A stretch of 64,000 nucleotides of DNA from positions 520,579 to 584,578 of the forward strand of contig LSRX01000329.1 of assembly GCA_001939145.1 (NCBI GenBank), read 5' to 3'. The notes below the pieces were generated by a model. The model was not told the origin of the DNA, searched no databases, and was given only the letters and a program-made list of their open reading frames with translations. Both the position numbers and the translations under genes were made by a program. The stretch comes from Symbiodinium microadriaticum. Lineage: Eukaryota; Sar; Dinophyceae; Suessiales; Symbiodiniaceae. Shown here piece after piece: positions 12,801 to 19,790 of this stretch; position 1 is the first letter of the stretch; the number at the start of each line of letters is the position of its first letter.

Positions 12801-14144
12801 GGTGGGGCCACACACGGCTACAGAAGCATCGATTGGTATTTGTAAGGCCTTCCGAGTTCTAGCATCTGGGATCAGATGTGAGTGGCCCCAAACCCTAGAC
12901 CGTCAACCGCAAACCATAAACACTAAATTCTGACCAGATACCGATATGAGCTTTTTCAGGCTCGAGGCAAAACGGACCCAGCAGCTTCAATGTGCCAAAT
13001 AATCCCCTTCAAAGCCGGCACCCCACGTGGTCCTCCTGAGGGCGTAAAGGTGGGTCATGGATTCATGTCTACAGTCTCAAATCAGGGCTTGTGGAAATAA
13101 GGGGGTCTATCAAAACAAACTGCCCCTAAAGCATTGGAATAAGGCATGGGGCGAAAGTATATTGCAACTTCATAGAGACAGGAAAAGGGCAACGTTCTTA
13201 CCGGGGCTGCTCACTAGGGATCACACACGTGGGTTGAAGTGTTCAAGGATGGGATGCTTCCAGCAAAGCCCTGGGACCCTCAGACCAAACCTCAAAGCCC
13301 CAAACCCTAAAGGCCCTAAACCCCAGACCCCGAACCTGGTCAATCCCTAAACCCCTAAACCCGAGACCTGTTTCGCCCTAAACCCCAAACTAACCCTAAA
13401 CCCTCATCAGAAGACTTCAGAGCCTTGAAGTCAAGATGTCTCCGGCACGGCAGATAAGGTTGTGCTCCTCGTCGGTGCCTACAACAGCATCTCCGATCCT
13501 GAGGGCTTGGGGCTTTGGGCTTTTTTTAAAGCGCAATAGCCCCCCCTTTTCGTGCCAGCGAGCTGGCTTTGGGTTTAGAGTTTAGGCTTTAGGGCCTTAG
13601 GGGCTTATGGGCTTCATGGTGTAGAGTTTAGGCCTTTAGGGATTCACGGTGTAGCGTCTATGTGCTTAGAGCGTTGGGTGTAGCCTTTATCTATAGCCAA
13701 GAACTTTTTTGGTGGTTGTGGGCTAAAACGCCAGGCTAGGGTGCTTAGGCAAAGGATTCTGGATCAGAATGGTCTCATGGCCTACACATAGGTCATATAA
13801 GCTTACACATTGTATACCGATGTATACACGCATGCTGCTCACTCTTGAAGATGACAGCCTTGTTTTCGCAAACCACGGACAAGAGCCGTAGTGACAAGAC
13901 TGCGAGCCACTTCTTCTTCAGCGCATGGCTTTGATGAGGCTGGTGATACTGTTTACCACGGTGCCGACGGCAGTGGCCATAGAAACAGACTTGCCGATGA
14001 CGGTGCTGATGCTTGTGATGACGATGATGACGATGATGATGGTGATGATGATGATGATGATGATGATGATGGTGATGGTGATGGTGATGGTGATGATGAT
14101 GATGATGATGATGGTGGTGATGATGATGATGGTGATGATGATGG

Positions 14145-14198
<54 letters not shown>

Positions 14199-14382
14199 CA
14201 AGGCTTGACTGCTTGTCGTGCGAGTTTCCGGTAGTATCGTCCGCCCACCGATTCGTTTGCAAGTAGTCGCGGTGCGAATCCTGGAAACCTGAACCAATCT
14301 AGCGCTTCCGAGTCGCGGCGAAGGGAACAGCAGGGTACCTGCACTTGCTAATCACCACTTGCCGAGTTTCGCTTTCGGGCAT
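3156..14382 (-). CDS. CMGC-type protein kinase gene, 22 micro-exons
   Basis: Serine/threonine protein kinase assembled by eye from 22 exons (19-102 nt, about 338 codons) that join in frame at 20 of 21 junctions; the exception is 3324 to 3208. Approximate model positions: glycine loop G53-x-G55-x-x-G58-x-V60, ATP lysine K74 in VALK, helix C glutamates 92-96, hinge MELLG near 126, catalytic D178 and K180 in HGDLKP, N183 in ENVLL, DFG at 194-196, YRAPE at 212-216, DMWSLGC at 228-234, C-lobe GELPP near 265 and FNPRA near 308. HGD replaces HRD, so it is a non-RD kinase; every catalytic residue is present, so activity is expected. YRAPE, DMWSLGC and the NLYERL hinge resemble DYRK/CLK/PRP4 kinases. 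Donors are 12 GC, 8 GT and 1 GA; 16 of 21 acceptors read AG|G. The C-terminal end is not resolved. Coordinates span introns. Confidence 0.85.
3324..3377 (-). CDS. kinase exon 21, subdomain XI
   Basis: 54 nt, acceptor gtcccag|G, donor gtctag. Reads QKLKRFNPRAEDALTEP, close to the FNPR-x-R-x-x-AEDAL stretch of subdomain XI but about four residues short. Confidence 0.7.
3838..3887 (-). CDS. kinase exon 20, C-lobe segment
   Basis: 50 nt, acceptor tgggaag|T, donor gtgggc after CTGCAG. Reads SGNVLLLEPQSASPPC and leaves AG, which joins exon 21 to give Arg. Placed by phase and a good GT donor. Confidence 0.4.
4188..4226 (-). CDS. kinase exon 19, C-lobe segment
   Basis: 39 nt, phase 0 on both sides, acceptor ctgttgag|C, donor gtctag. 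Reads HVPEPQKAELVFR. No sharp motif; placed by phase. A second frame (SRSHKKLNW) is also open, so the frame is uncertain. Confidence 0.4.
4601..4660 (-). CDS. kinase exon 18, GELPP
   Basis: 60 nt, acceptor gatgacag|G, donor gctgga (GC). Reads DGILKGMIHFFGELPPQMLQ, matching the L-x-x-I-x-x-x-LG-x-P-x-x-ML helix of CMGC kinases. Confidence 0.8.
5106..5140 (-). CDS. kinase exon 17, LPLFP
   Basis: 35 nt, acceptor gctccag|GC, donor probably gctggg (GC). Reads LPLFPHSCDKD. With exon 16 it gives ELFVGLPLFP, the usual AEL-x-x-G-x-PLF-P stretch. The exact 3' edge could shift. Confidence 0.85.
5336..5378 (-). CDS. kinase exon 16, DMWSLGC (subdomain IX)
   Basis: 43 nt, acceptor tgctgag|G, donor gcgtgg (GC, the same hexamer as exon 12). 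Reads DMWSLGCICAELFV and leaves G. DMWSLGC is near-invariant in CMGC kinases. Confidence 0.93.
5558..5590 (-). CDS. kinase exon 15, VLLG
   Basis: 33 nt, acceptor tggccag|G, donor gcctcc (GC). Reads VLLGSPVGCAA. With its neighbours it gives YRAPE-VLLG, seven residues, then DMWSLGC, the standard spacing. Confidence 0.85.
5881..5927 (-). CDS. kinase exon 14, activation segment YRAPE
   Basis: 47 nt, acceptor aagccgag|AC, donor gcagtt (GC). Reads SQDVTVQTLPYRAPE. QT-x-x-YRAPE is the CMGC form of the APE motif. Confidence 0.9.
6321..6359 (-). CDS. kinase exon 13, DFG loop
   Basis: 39 nt, acceptor aacaacag|CC, donor gtgagt, the strongest GT donor in the gene. Reads CGELIDFGGANQ and leaves G. DFG metal-binding motif intact. 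Confidence 0.92.
6797..6840. repeat. TG/TA/CA microsatellite
   Basis: TGTGTG, TATATA, CACACA succession, in the kinase intron between exons 12 and 13. Confidence 0.95.
6974..6992 (-). CDS. kinase exon 12, 19-nt micro-exon ENVLL
   Basis: 19 nt, acceptor accctag|G, donor gcgtgg (GC). Reads ENVLLE with one G left over, completing HGDLKP-ENVLL, including the metal-binding Asn. Its acceptor is supplied by a telomere-like motif. Confidence 0.85.
7752..7806 (-). CDS. kinase exon 11, catalytic loop HGDLKP
   Basis: 55 nt, acceptor gctcaag|G, donor gcacct (GC). Reads SALEYLQNVPIIHGDLKP. Catalytic Asp and Lys are present; Gly replaces the Arg of HRD. Confidence 0.92.
8043..8142. repeat. AGC and CAA tracts
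   Basis: Short AGCAGC and CAACAA runs in the intron between kinase exons 10 and 11; produce a poly-Gln frame. Confidence 0.9.
8210..8252 (-). CDS. kinase exon 10, subdomain VIa
   Basis: 43 nt, acceptor ctaagag|G, donor gtgtgc. Reads LPLTTVRAATAQL and leaves CT. Matches the LPL-x-x-VR-x-x-x-x-QLL helix E of CMGC kinases. Confidence 0.8.
8300..8412 (+). repeat. telomere-like TTTAGGG/TTTAGGGG block
   Basis: Dense GGGGTTTA and GGGTTTA units, including the 8-bp variant TTTAGGGG, in a kinase intron. Confidence 0.93.
8930..8958 (-). CDS. kinase exon 9, post-hinge linker
   Basis: 29 nt, acceptor gcggaag|G, donor gcatga (GC). In the frame set by exons 8 and 10 it reads DPHLDQETA with G left over. 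Weakly conserved position; accepted because both flanking phases and both splice sites fit. Confidence 0.55.
9494..9545 (-). CDS. kinase exon 8, hinge MELLGPNLYERL
   Basis: 52 nt, acceptor cactcctcag|GC, donor gtagcg. Reads IAMELLGPNLYERLCG and leaves CA. MELLG-x-NLYE is the hinge typical of DYRK and related CMGC kinases and is the best family clue in the gene. Confidence 0.85.
9780..9866 (+). repeat. telomere-like TTTAGGG block
   Basis: GAGTTTAGGGT alternation followed by perfect TTTAGGG units. Confidence 0.93.
10570..10609 (-). CDS. kinase exon 7, strands beta4-beta5
   Basis: 40 nt, acceptor cccgaag|G, donor gcacct (GC). Reads VSLVDYFEFQGHL and leaves T, which with GC of exon 8 gives Cys. 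Matches the usual V-x-L-x-x-x-F stretch after HPHI. Confidence 0.85.
11131..11161 (-). CDS. kinase exon 6, HPHI (subdomain IV)
   Basis: 31 nt, acceptor cgcgag|G, donor gctcct (GC). Reads ILARLDHPHI, the standard helix C end plus the HPxI motif. A 99-bp MITE-like element (11233-11331) sits in the intron before it. Confidence 0.85.
11233..11331 (+). mobile_element. MITE-like inverted-repeat element, copy 1
   Basis: About 99 bp with terminal inverted repeats: GGCAGTTCTCTAAATAGGGT on the left and GGGTAGTTCTCTAATGGGGT on the right (complement). Internal GGTGCCGTACTATATTGGGG is shared with the other copies. Lies in the kinase intron between exons 5 and 6. No coding capacity. Confidence 0.8.
11385..11412 (-). 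CDS. kinase exon 5, helix C
   Basis: 28 nt. With T from exon 4 it reads FCLEAEQEV and leaves AG before gagcac, a GA-type donor. The acidic EAEQEVR stretch sits where helix C supplies the glutamate that pairs with the VALK lysine. Acceptor gctgaag|T lacks the usual G. A second frame through here (see rejected items) spells a false ALK motif. Confidence 0.65.
12415..12516 (-). CDS. kinase exon 4, glycine loop and VALK lysine
   Basis: The longest exon (102 nt). Acceptor tttccttag|GC; reads AFGRVARARSTNGQ, then RVALKILKHKES and GHRFER, leaving T before a gcggag (GC) donor. Completes GYGAFGRV (subdomain I) and carries the ATP-anchoring lysine in VALKIL (subdomain II). Confidence 0.9.
12719..12762 (-). 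CDS. kinase exon 3, start of glycine loop
   Basis: Acceptor ctgtgag|G; reads SSGQSFQLLQAIGY and ends with one G before a gtgctc donor. FQLLQAIGYG is the classic entry into subdomain I. The last G plus GC of exon 4 makes the third glycine-loop residue. Confidence 0.8.
13424..13498 (-). CDS. kinase exon 2, N-terminal extension
   Basis: Acceptor ccctcag|G; 24 codons beginning IGDAVVGTDEEHNL and ending in GDILTS, then AG before a gctctg (GC) donor. The leftover AG joins the first G of exon 3 to give Arg. Acidic segment just before the kinase fold; no domain recognised. Confidence 0.6.
14008..14196 (+). repeat. GAT trinucleotide tract
   Basis: About 190 bp of GATGAT with GGT interruptions, in the intron between kinase exons 1 and 2. 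Gives poly-Asp, poly-Met, poly-Ile and poly-Ser frames that are not genes. Confidence 0.97.
14339..14382 (-). CDS. kinase exon 1, candidate start exon
   Basis: Begins ATG (14382-14380), reads MPESETRQVVISKC and leaves AG before a gtaccc donor. Those two bases plus the first G of exon 2 make Arg, so the phase fits. No kinase motif is expected this far N-terminal, so the assignment rests on phase, position and protein-like composition only; the true start may lie elsewhere. Confidence 0.4.
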
Positions 14383-14846
14383 GGAGCTACGTAGTTTATG
14401 TGGCTTTGGGGCCTGAGACTTCGGAAGGTATCTGTCGAGTCTCGGGTTGGTTGTGCTTTCGGTTGCTGAGGCTTTCCGTGTCAAGGGCTCGTGTTCTGTG
14501 GGTACGGGCTTTGGGGTCAGGATTTATACACGTTTCAAGCTCGGGAATTGAGGCCCCGTGTGCTTTTTCCACCATAACACCTCCAGGCCCTGCATGCTAG
14601 ACACCACCAAACAGCCAGATTTAGCTTAAACAGCCGACCCCTAAAGCCCACGCAGCAGACAAGCACGCTCGAATATTAACGCAGAGCAGCCGAGTCTCCA
14701 ATCAATCGCAAAGAGCCTCGAAACATCCGTTTCTACGAAACTCCGAAGCTACATTAAAAGGAAGAAGCCTGGTATGGTAGGCTGGATAACGAACCTGATG
14801 TACCCAAAGGCAACAATAATACCAAGTGGCCACAACAAGCAAAAAT

Positions 14847-14946
14847 GGGCAGTTCTCCAACATAGGGTCCTTCTTTTGGTCCCCCCTATAGTACGGCACC
14901 CTCATAAAAAAGTGCCAAAATGGGACCTCCGTTTAGAGGACTACCC
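14847..14946 (-). mobile_element. MITE-like inverted-repeat element, copy 2
   Basis: About 100 bp, same family in the opposite orientation (CCTATAGTACGGCACCC is the complement of the shared core). Ends GGGCAGTTCTCC and GAGGACTACCC form the inverted repeat. About 460 bp upstream of the candidate kinase start. Confidence 0.75.
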
Positions 14947-16224
14947 ATATACAGCAGCAAGCACCTCGTGGATGGGTCTCCAGGAGTGACCGCGCTCGCT
15001 TGGCACAGCTTGCGTCGAAGAAAGCACAGGCGCGCTTTCGGAAAGAAACCATGGGCACATGGATTTGGAGTTTGTAGGTTAGGGTTGAATTCACCTTCAG
15101 CACTTTATTAGGGTTTTGGGGGTTTGGATATATGATATCTGGCGCTTAGGGTTTAGTAGATCATTGGATACAGGATTCGTTTTCTTTTTGCTCCGGACTC
15201 GCAGCACTGGGATGTAAATTAAGTCCCACCCTTCTAGCACAGGGCTTTACGCCATCCCTGCCACCGAACAAGGGGGGAGACTCAGCGTCGGAGCTCGAAG
15301 CAAGAAGTTCGGGGGGTAGTTCAGGGTTCAGGGTTCATGACTGGGGCTGAGGGTTTGGGGTTCGGGTTTGCAATTAAAGGGTTTAGGGGCTTTGCTGCAT
15401 TGGGGCTTACGTTTCGGTGGTGGGCACTAGAGTCGAGTGCGACTCTCTCTCCCTGTGTGCTACGAGCCAAGCATTGCAGTACCGTGCGGCACCGACCAGA
15501 GCCGGAGACTCTGTATCCATGGATAGGGCCCATGTTTAGGAATAGCCCTTCGTTGAGGGGCGCTTACTGGGAATTCCTAGTGGGCGGCTCAGTACTGGTA
15601 TCCTTGTTTCAGCGTCGTTTCTTTCAGGATCCGCACTACCTTAATTAGGGGAAAGTCTCCGGGCAGCCAATCCCCGCACACCCAACAGGATTTCGTTCAA
15701 GAACGAAGAGCCTCACTATGTCATACCCAAAACCCTAAACCCAAATTCTAAACCCTAAACCCAAATTTTAAACCCTAAACCCTAAACCCGAAACCCCCAC
15801 ACTCCACTTCACGTCCGGACTGCAGTTCAGGGCTTTTTGACTGCCGTGAGACGTGTAGCAGACTGAGAACCACGAAGCTAGGAGGCGGGCTTTGGGTTTG
15901 GGAGTTAGGGTTTAGGGTTTAGGGGTTAGGGGTTTAGGCGTTTAGGAGTTGAGGGGTCTGGGGTTTAGGGTTTAGGGGGTTTAGGGGTTGACTGTTTAGG
16001 GTGTCGGGGCATAGCATACCGTATTCATACAAGGACCCCTAAGGGATAGTACTGCAACTAGCCAGGCCTCTACAGTAAACCCCAGCAGATAGGCTACTGT
16101 AGGAGAGGGTGGTTTGCCCCGTCCACAGACAAAAACAACTACCTGCAAAAAAACAAACACAGCCCTCAAACCGTCAAACTGAAACCCCTTCCGAAAAAAG
16201 CCCCCTTATTTATAAACCCACAAC

Positions 16225-16319
16225 ATCCCCGTCTTGGTGCCAATCTGCCGCCTCCGCTCTTGCTGCCTGTCCATGGTGCGAAGCCGGGCCAGCTCAATCG
16301 TTTGCAGGTATTGCCGGTC
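16225..16319 (-). CDS. candidate exon, coiled-coil segment
   Basis: Acceptor tcatgcaag|G. Reads DRQYLQTIELARLRTMD then RQQERRRQIGTKTG, a charged heptad-like helix. The plus strand here reads poorly. Donor probably gttgtg. A MITE-like element ends 12 nt upstream of the acceptor. Protein not recognised; the 3' edge is approximate. Confidence 0.5.
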
Positions 16320-16330
16320 CTTGCATGAAA

Positions 16331-16428
16331 GTAGTTTTCTAACTTAGGGTCCCTTTTGGGGGTCCATTTTTATAGGGGTGCCGTACCATACTGGGGACCC
16401 AGAAAGGGACCCTAATTTAGAAAACTAC
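16331..16428 (+). mobile_element. MITE-like inverted-repeat element, copy 3
   Basis: Best-preserved copy, 98 bp. The inverted repeat GTAGTTTTCTAA(C/A)TTAGG continues through GTCCCTTT with one mismatch over 25 bp. TGAAA flanks both sides as a possible 5-bp target duplication if the right end includes CCG. Confidence 0.85.
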
Positions 16429-16553
16429 CCGTGAAAGCTTTAAGCCCGAAGCCTAAACGTTGGGTTTGGTGTTTTACTTTGGCGCCTGCTTCTCAAACCC
16501 CTTAACCTTAAACCTCTGCGCACATGCCAGCATTTTCATGCCATAGTTTAGAC

Positions 16554-16642
16554 CTCCGCAACATAAGGAGCCAGAATCGTCAGAAAGACCATCCCCTGAA
16601 TTATAGCCCATTGTGATATCTCCCAAAGCCTCATCTTCACTC
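16554..16642 (-). CDS. candidate exon, two open frames
   Basis: Acceptor ggccttag|G, donor gtctaa. One frame is acidic (SEDEALGDITMGYNSGDG). The other, perhaps starting 8 nt later, is a hydrophobic helix (WAIIQGMVFLTILAPYVAE) that would join the next exon in phase. Which is real cannot be decided by eye. Confidence 0.4.
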
Positions 16643-17130
16643 CTAAGGCCCCCTGCTTTCGAGTTTAGGGCTTCGCAGAACCACCTCCCGCAGCAGGAGG
16701 CTTGCTAGTAACTCTTACCTTCCCGAAGCTGGCTTCAGGGTTTATAGGGTTTGGGGCTAAGGGTTTAGGGTCAGCTCAAAGTACCACAATAAGACAATAC
16801 CAAAGTAACAGGAATTCCTGACGATGCTTTGGCACGCTAAGATCCCCAACCCTAGACCCTAAACCCCTACAGGGACATCGTCGAACCCGATTAACAACGA
16901 CCGAATCACTGCAACTTAGTTGGCCAGTGCAGCTTGGACTAAGACCCTTCGCGCTAGAACCCCGTAGACCCCAAACACAAAGCACAATTTGTAACGAAAT
17001 TCTTGCGTTTTTGATACTGAATAAGAACAGTTTTCAAAAGAAAAGATCAGTCTTCTCACGGAAAACTGTTTGTTTGATACGACAATATCACCACAAGCAC
17101 AACTTCAAAACAAAAAAAGGGAAACGAATC

Positions 17131-17192
17131 ATACCCTAAACCCTAAACCCCAAGCCCTAAACCCTAAACCCTAAACCCTAAACCCTACACCC
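17131..17192 (-). repeat. CCCTAAA block, left arm
   Basis: About eight CCCTAAA units, several perfect. Followed 110 bp later by a TTTAGGG block in the opposite orientation. Confidence 0.95.
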
Positions 17193-17303
17193 TAACTACG
17201 GAAGGCCCGGAACACAAGCCCAGAGGAGCGGTCAACCCAGGGTCCGCTGCTCAGCGCCCGACAAACTGGAAGGGGTTGCTCATGTTGCGCCCAAGAGGCC
17301 TCG

Positions 17304-17402
17304 CGTTTAGGGTTTAGGGTTTAGGTTTTAGGGTTTAGGGTTTAGGGTTTAGGGTTTAGGGTTTAGGGTTTAGGTTTTAGGGTTTAGGGTTTAGGGTTTA
17401 GC
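17304..17402 (+). repeat. TTTAGGG block, right arm
   Basis: About fourteen TTTAGGG units, two with an extra T. The longest near-perfect telomere-type run in the window. Confidence 0.95.
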
Positions 17403-17788
17403 TAATGTAGGGGTCTGAATAGTTCGGGGTTTAGGGTTTAGGGTTTAATTAGAACAGGGTTTGGGCTCCTCTATCGTATCGTTGTGATAAGGAGCCCTAA
17501 GGAATGATATCGGTAATGATTTAGGCTTCTTTGTTAGCGGCTTAGAGTTGGCACGTATAGCTTTAGGGGGTTTGTCAGTCAGGTGGGCGGTTTAGAGTTT
17601 AGGATGGAGGGCTTAGGGTTTATTTACCTTGTAGAGTTTGGGATTACGGGTTTACGGGTCCCTGCTCGACGGCACGCCGCAAACCCCAAACTACCCTGAG
17701 CCAAGACCCCCAAAGCAAAAAAAACCAGACCCAAGATCATTGGGAGCAGCCTTCTCAAGACTCCCCTGAGTAGCCGGCGAACTTTACT

Positions 17789-17800
17789 NGGGGGGGGGGG
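17789..17800. other. ambiguous base and poly-G assembly weak point
   Basis: A single N followed by about eleven G and then a C run; sequence here should not be trusted. A longer poly-G run lies at 7259-7272. Confidence 0.9.
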
Positions 17801-17808
17801 CCCCCGAC

Positions 17809-17864
17809 CCAGCAAATCCTTGCTTCTCCGCGACACAAGTCGATTCTTCTAGGTACTCATGCGC
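17809..17864 (-). CDS. candidate exon, unknown protein
   Basis: 56 nt, acceptor acctcgaccctaag|G with a pyrimidine-rich lead, donor gtcggg. Reads AHEYLEESTCVAEKQGFA. It lies beside an N/poly-G assembly weak point (17789-17800). Confidence 0.42.
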
Positions 17865-18630
17865 CTTAGGGTCGAGGTGTGAGGGTATACAGAATATCAT
17901 GCTCTGGCAAAGGATACATCCCACCAAATGAAAGCACTCAGCCCTAAACCCCCAATCCAAACCCTCCACCCCAACAGCCACCCGCCAGGAACCCTCAATA
18001 CCCTCCACCGAAAGCCCTAAACCCTAAACCCGAAACCCTCAACCCTACCCAACCTAAAGCCCAAGGTACCTCCAGGTCTCCCGCGTCGTGGGGATACCCT
18101 GGTGGTCAAGGCTTCATGGATTAGGGTTTAGCGCTTAGGGTTTAGGGCTTTGGGTTTAGAGTTTAGGGTTTAGGGCTTTCTCCCTCACGTGCCAGAAAGC
18201 CCAAAACCATCTACACCCCAAAGAGAGTGCGTTTAAAGCTCGTTGGGTTTAGGGGTCTAGGGTACAGGGTTTGGTTCCTAAAGCTAGTTATATGTATAGT
18301 TGCTTATGACCCAAATCAAGGCGTTTGGAAGCTTGCTTTCCAAAGTCCCATGATCCTCCAAGCAAAAGGCTGTTGACCAGGTGGGTTCTGGCAGGCTGCT
18401 GCAGGGTTTTATAGGATGTTGTGGGGTCTATGGGGTTCTGATATGAGCTTCAGCATTAAGGGTATTAAGGCTTGTGGTTTAGGAATTGACCGGAGTGGTG
18501 CTACTGTAAGAAAGCCACAATTTCCAACCCGAGCAATTCGGAGAGGAGCGTGTATCGCACAACTTAAATCAAGACCCTCAAAGCCCAGCAAAAAACAAAC
18601 ACGTCCCGAAAGTCACCGAAAGCAACAAAC

Positions 18631-18689
18631 CTGAACTTTGGATCGATATCAGCCTTCTCTGGCTGCATCTTGACCAAGCATTTGCTGAC
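18631..18689 (-). CDS. candidate exon, unknown protein
   Basis: 59 nt, acceptor cacaccaag|G, donor gtttgt. Reads VSKCLVKMQPEKADIDPKF with AG left over. Charged and protein-like; the plus strand is much less so. Could directly follow the exon at 19081-19148 (phase 0 to 0). Confidence 0.48.
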
Positions 18690-19080
18690 CTTGGTGTGGC
18701 ACAGGGACGTTTAGGGTTTAGGGCTCATGGCATGGGTTTTAGGTTTGGGGGGTATGAATTTTGGGGTTGGGGGTTTAGGATTTAGAGTTTTGGGGTTTGG
18801 GGTTTTAGGGTTTAGGGTCTGGTGTTGGACATTCAGGGTTGCAGGCTTTGAGGGTTTAGGGGCTGAGGGCTTGGCGCTTATGGCCACGTGGACCCCCCCG
18901 GCACCCGAAGCTAAAGGAGCACCGAAAACCCTAAATCTCTGAACCCCAGAACCTACTCTAAAATCCTAAAACCGCCCTAATACCTAATGCCCTAAACCAC
19001 AACAACCATTTGGGCTCTCACTGTCACTCCGAAACCCTAAAGCAACCTACAAACCCCTAAACCATGACAACCACAAAGAC

Positions 19081-19148
19081 AGGGCTGGGTCCCCCGGCGG
19101 CGATGGCATCCCGCGGATCGAGGATGATCGGATCCCCTGCCTCCAAAG
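19081..19148 (-). CDS. candidate exon, unknown protein
   Basis: 68 nt, acceptor tcggcccgcag|CT, donor gtcttt. Reads LEAGDPIILDPRDAIAAGG then PSP. Strongly protein-like in this frame only. No family recognised. Confidence 0.5.
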
Positions 19149-19720
19149 CTGCGGGCCGAGAGGTCGTGACTTAGGTTAAGGGATTTGGGTTTAGGGTTTA
19201 GGGTTTGGGGGGGTCAGGGTTTAGGGTTTACGGTTTAGGGATTGGGGTTTAGGGTTTTGGCGGACCCGGGGTCTGGGGTGGCTTGGGGAGTTGGGAGTCG
19301 GGTTCAAGGATCGATGGGTCTAGGGGCTTAGGAGTCTGTGGATTTAGGGCTGTAGGGTTTTTATTAGTGAATTTGGGACTTCACAGATTTAGGTATTTTC
19401 GGCTTAGGGGTTGGGCAGTTCTGACAGAGAATCCCCTGAGCCTCCCTTGAAGGGTTCGGAGGTTGTTCGGATTTAGGATCGAAAAGTTAGGGGTATGAAG
19501 AGATGTTGTAAGTAGAATGTTCTATAATGTATAGGCTTCAGATTTCCCTCTGAGGTAATGTTGCTTTAATATAGGCGCCTGAATCAGTAAATAGAGTAGC
19601 ACCTCCGCTCATTCTTATGAAGCACGAACATATGTGGACGAGTGGTGCCGCGCTGCCTCAGCCAGGATACTTGCGTAGCACGAGTCCCGGTGACACTGGA
19701 CACTTATCTATCCAGAAAAC

Positions 19721-19790
19721 CCAGCAATGCCGTAAGCAAGGACTGCATGTTGTTAAACTTCAACAGGATCGTGAGGGCAGATGTGGCAGT
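19721..19790 (-). CDS. candidate exon, helical
   Basis: 70 nt, acceptor ctgcacttag|A, donor gttttc. Reads TATSALTILLKFNNMQSLLT then ALL. The KFNN-MQSLLTALLG pattern loosely recalls the NFN helix of RasGEF domains; suggestive only. Confidence 0.35.

Noticed and set aside
14249-14280. Candidate exon DSHRDYLQTN before kinase exon 2
   Set aside because: Phase fits exon 2, but it would not join candidate exon 1 in frame and nothing else supports it; left out of the model.
14262-14284. tRNA B-box-like GGTGCGAATCC
   Set aside because: No matching T-stem, A-box or acceptor stem around it.
17131-17402. True chromosome end
   Set aside because: Blocks are short, internal, in opposing orientation and flanked by ordinary sequence on both sides.
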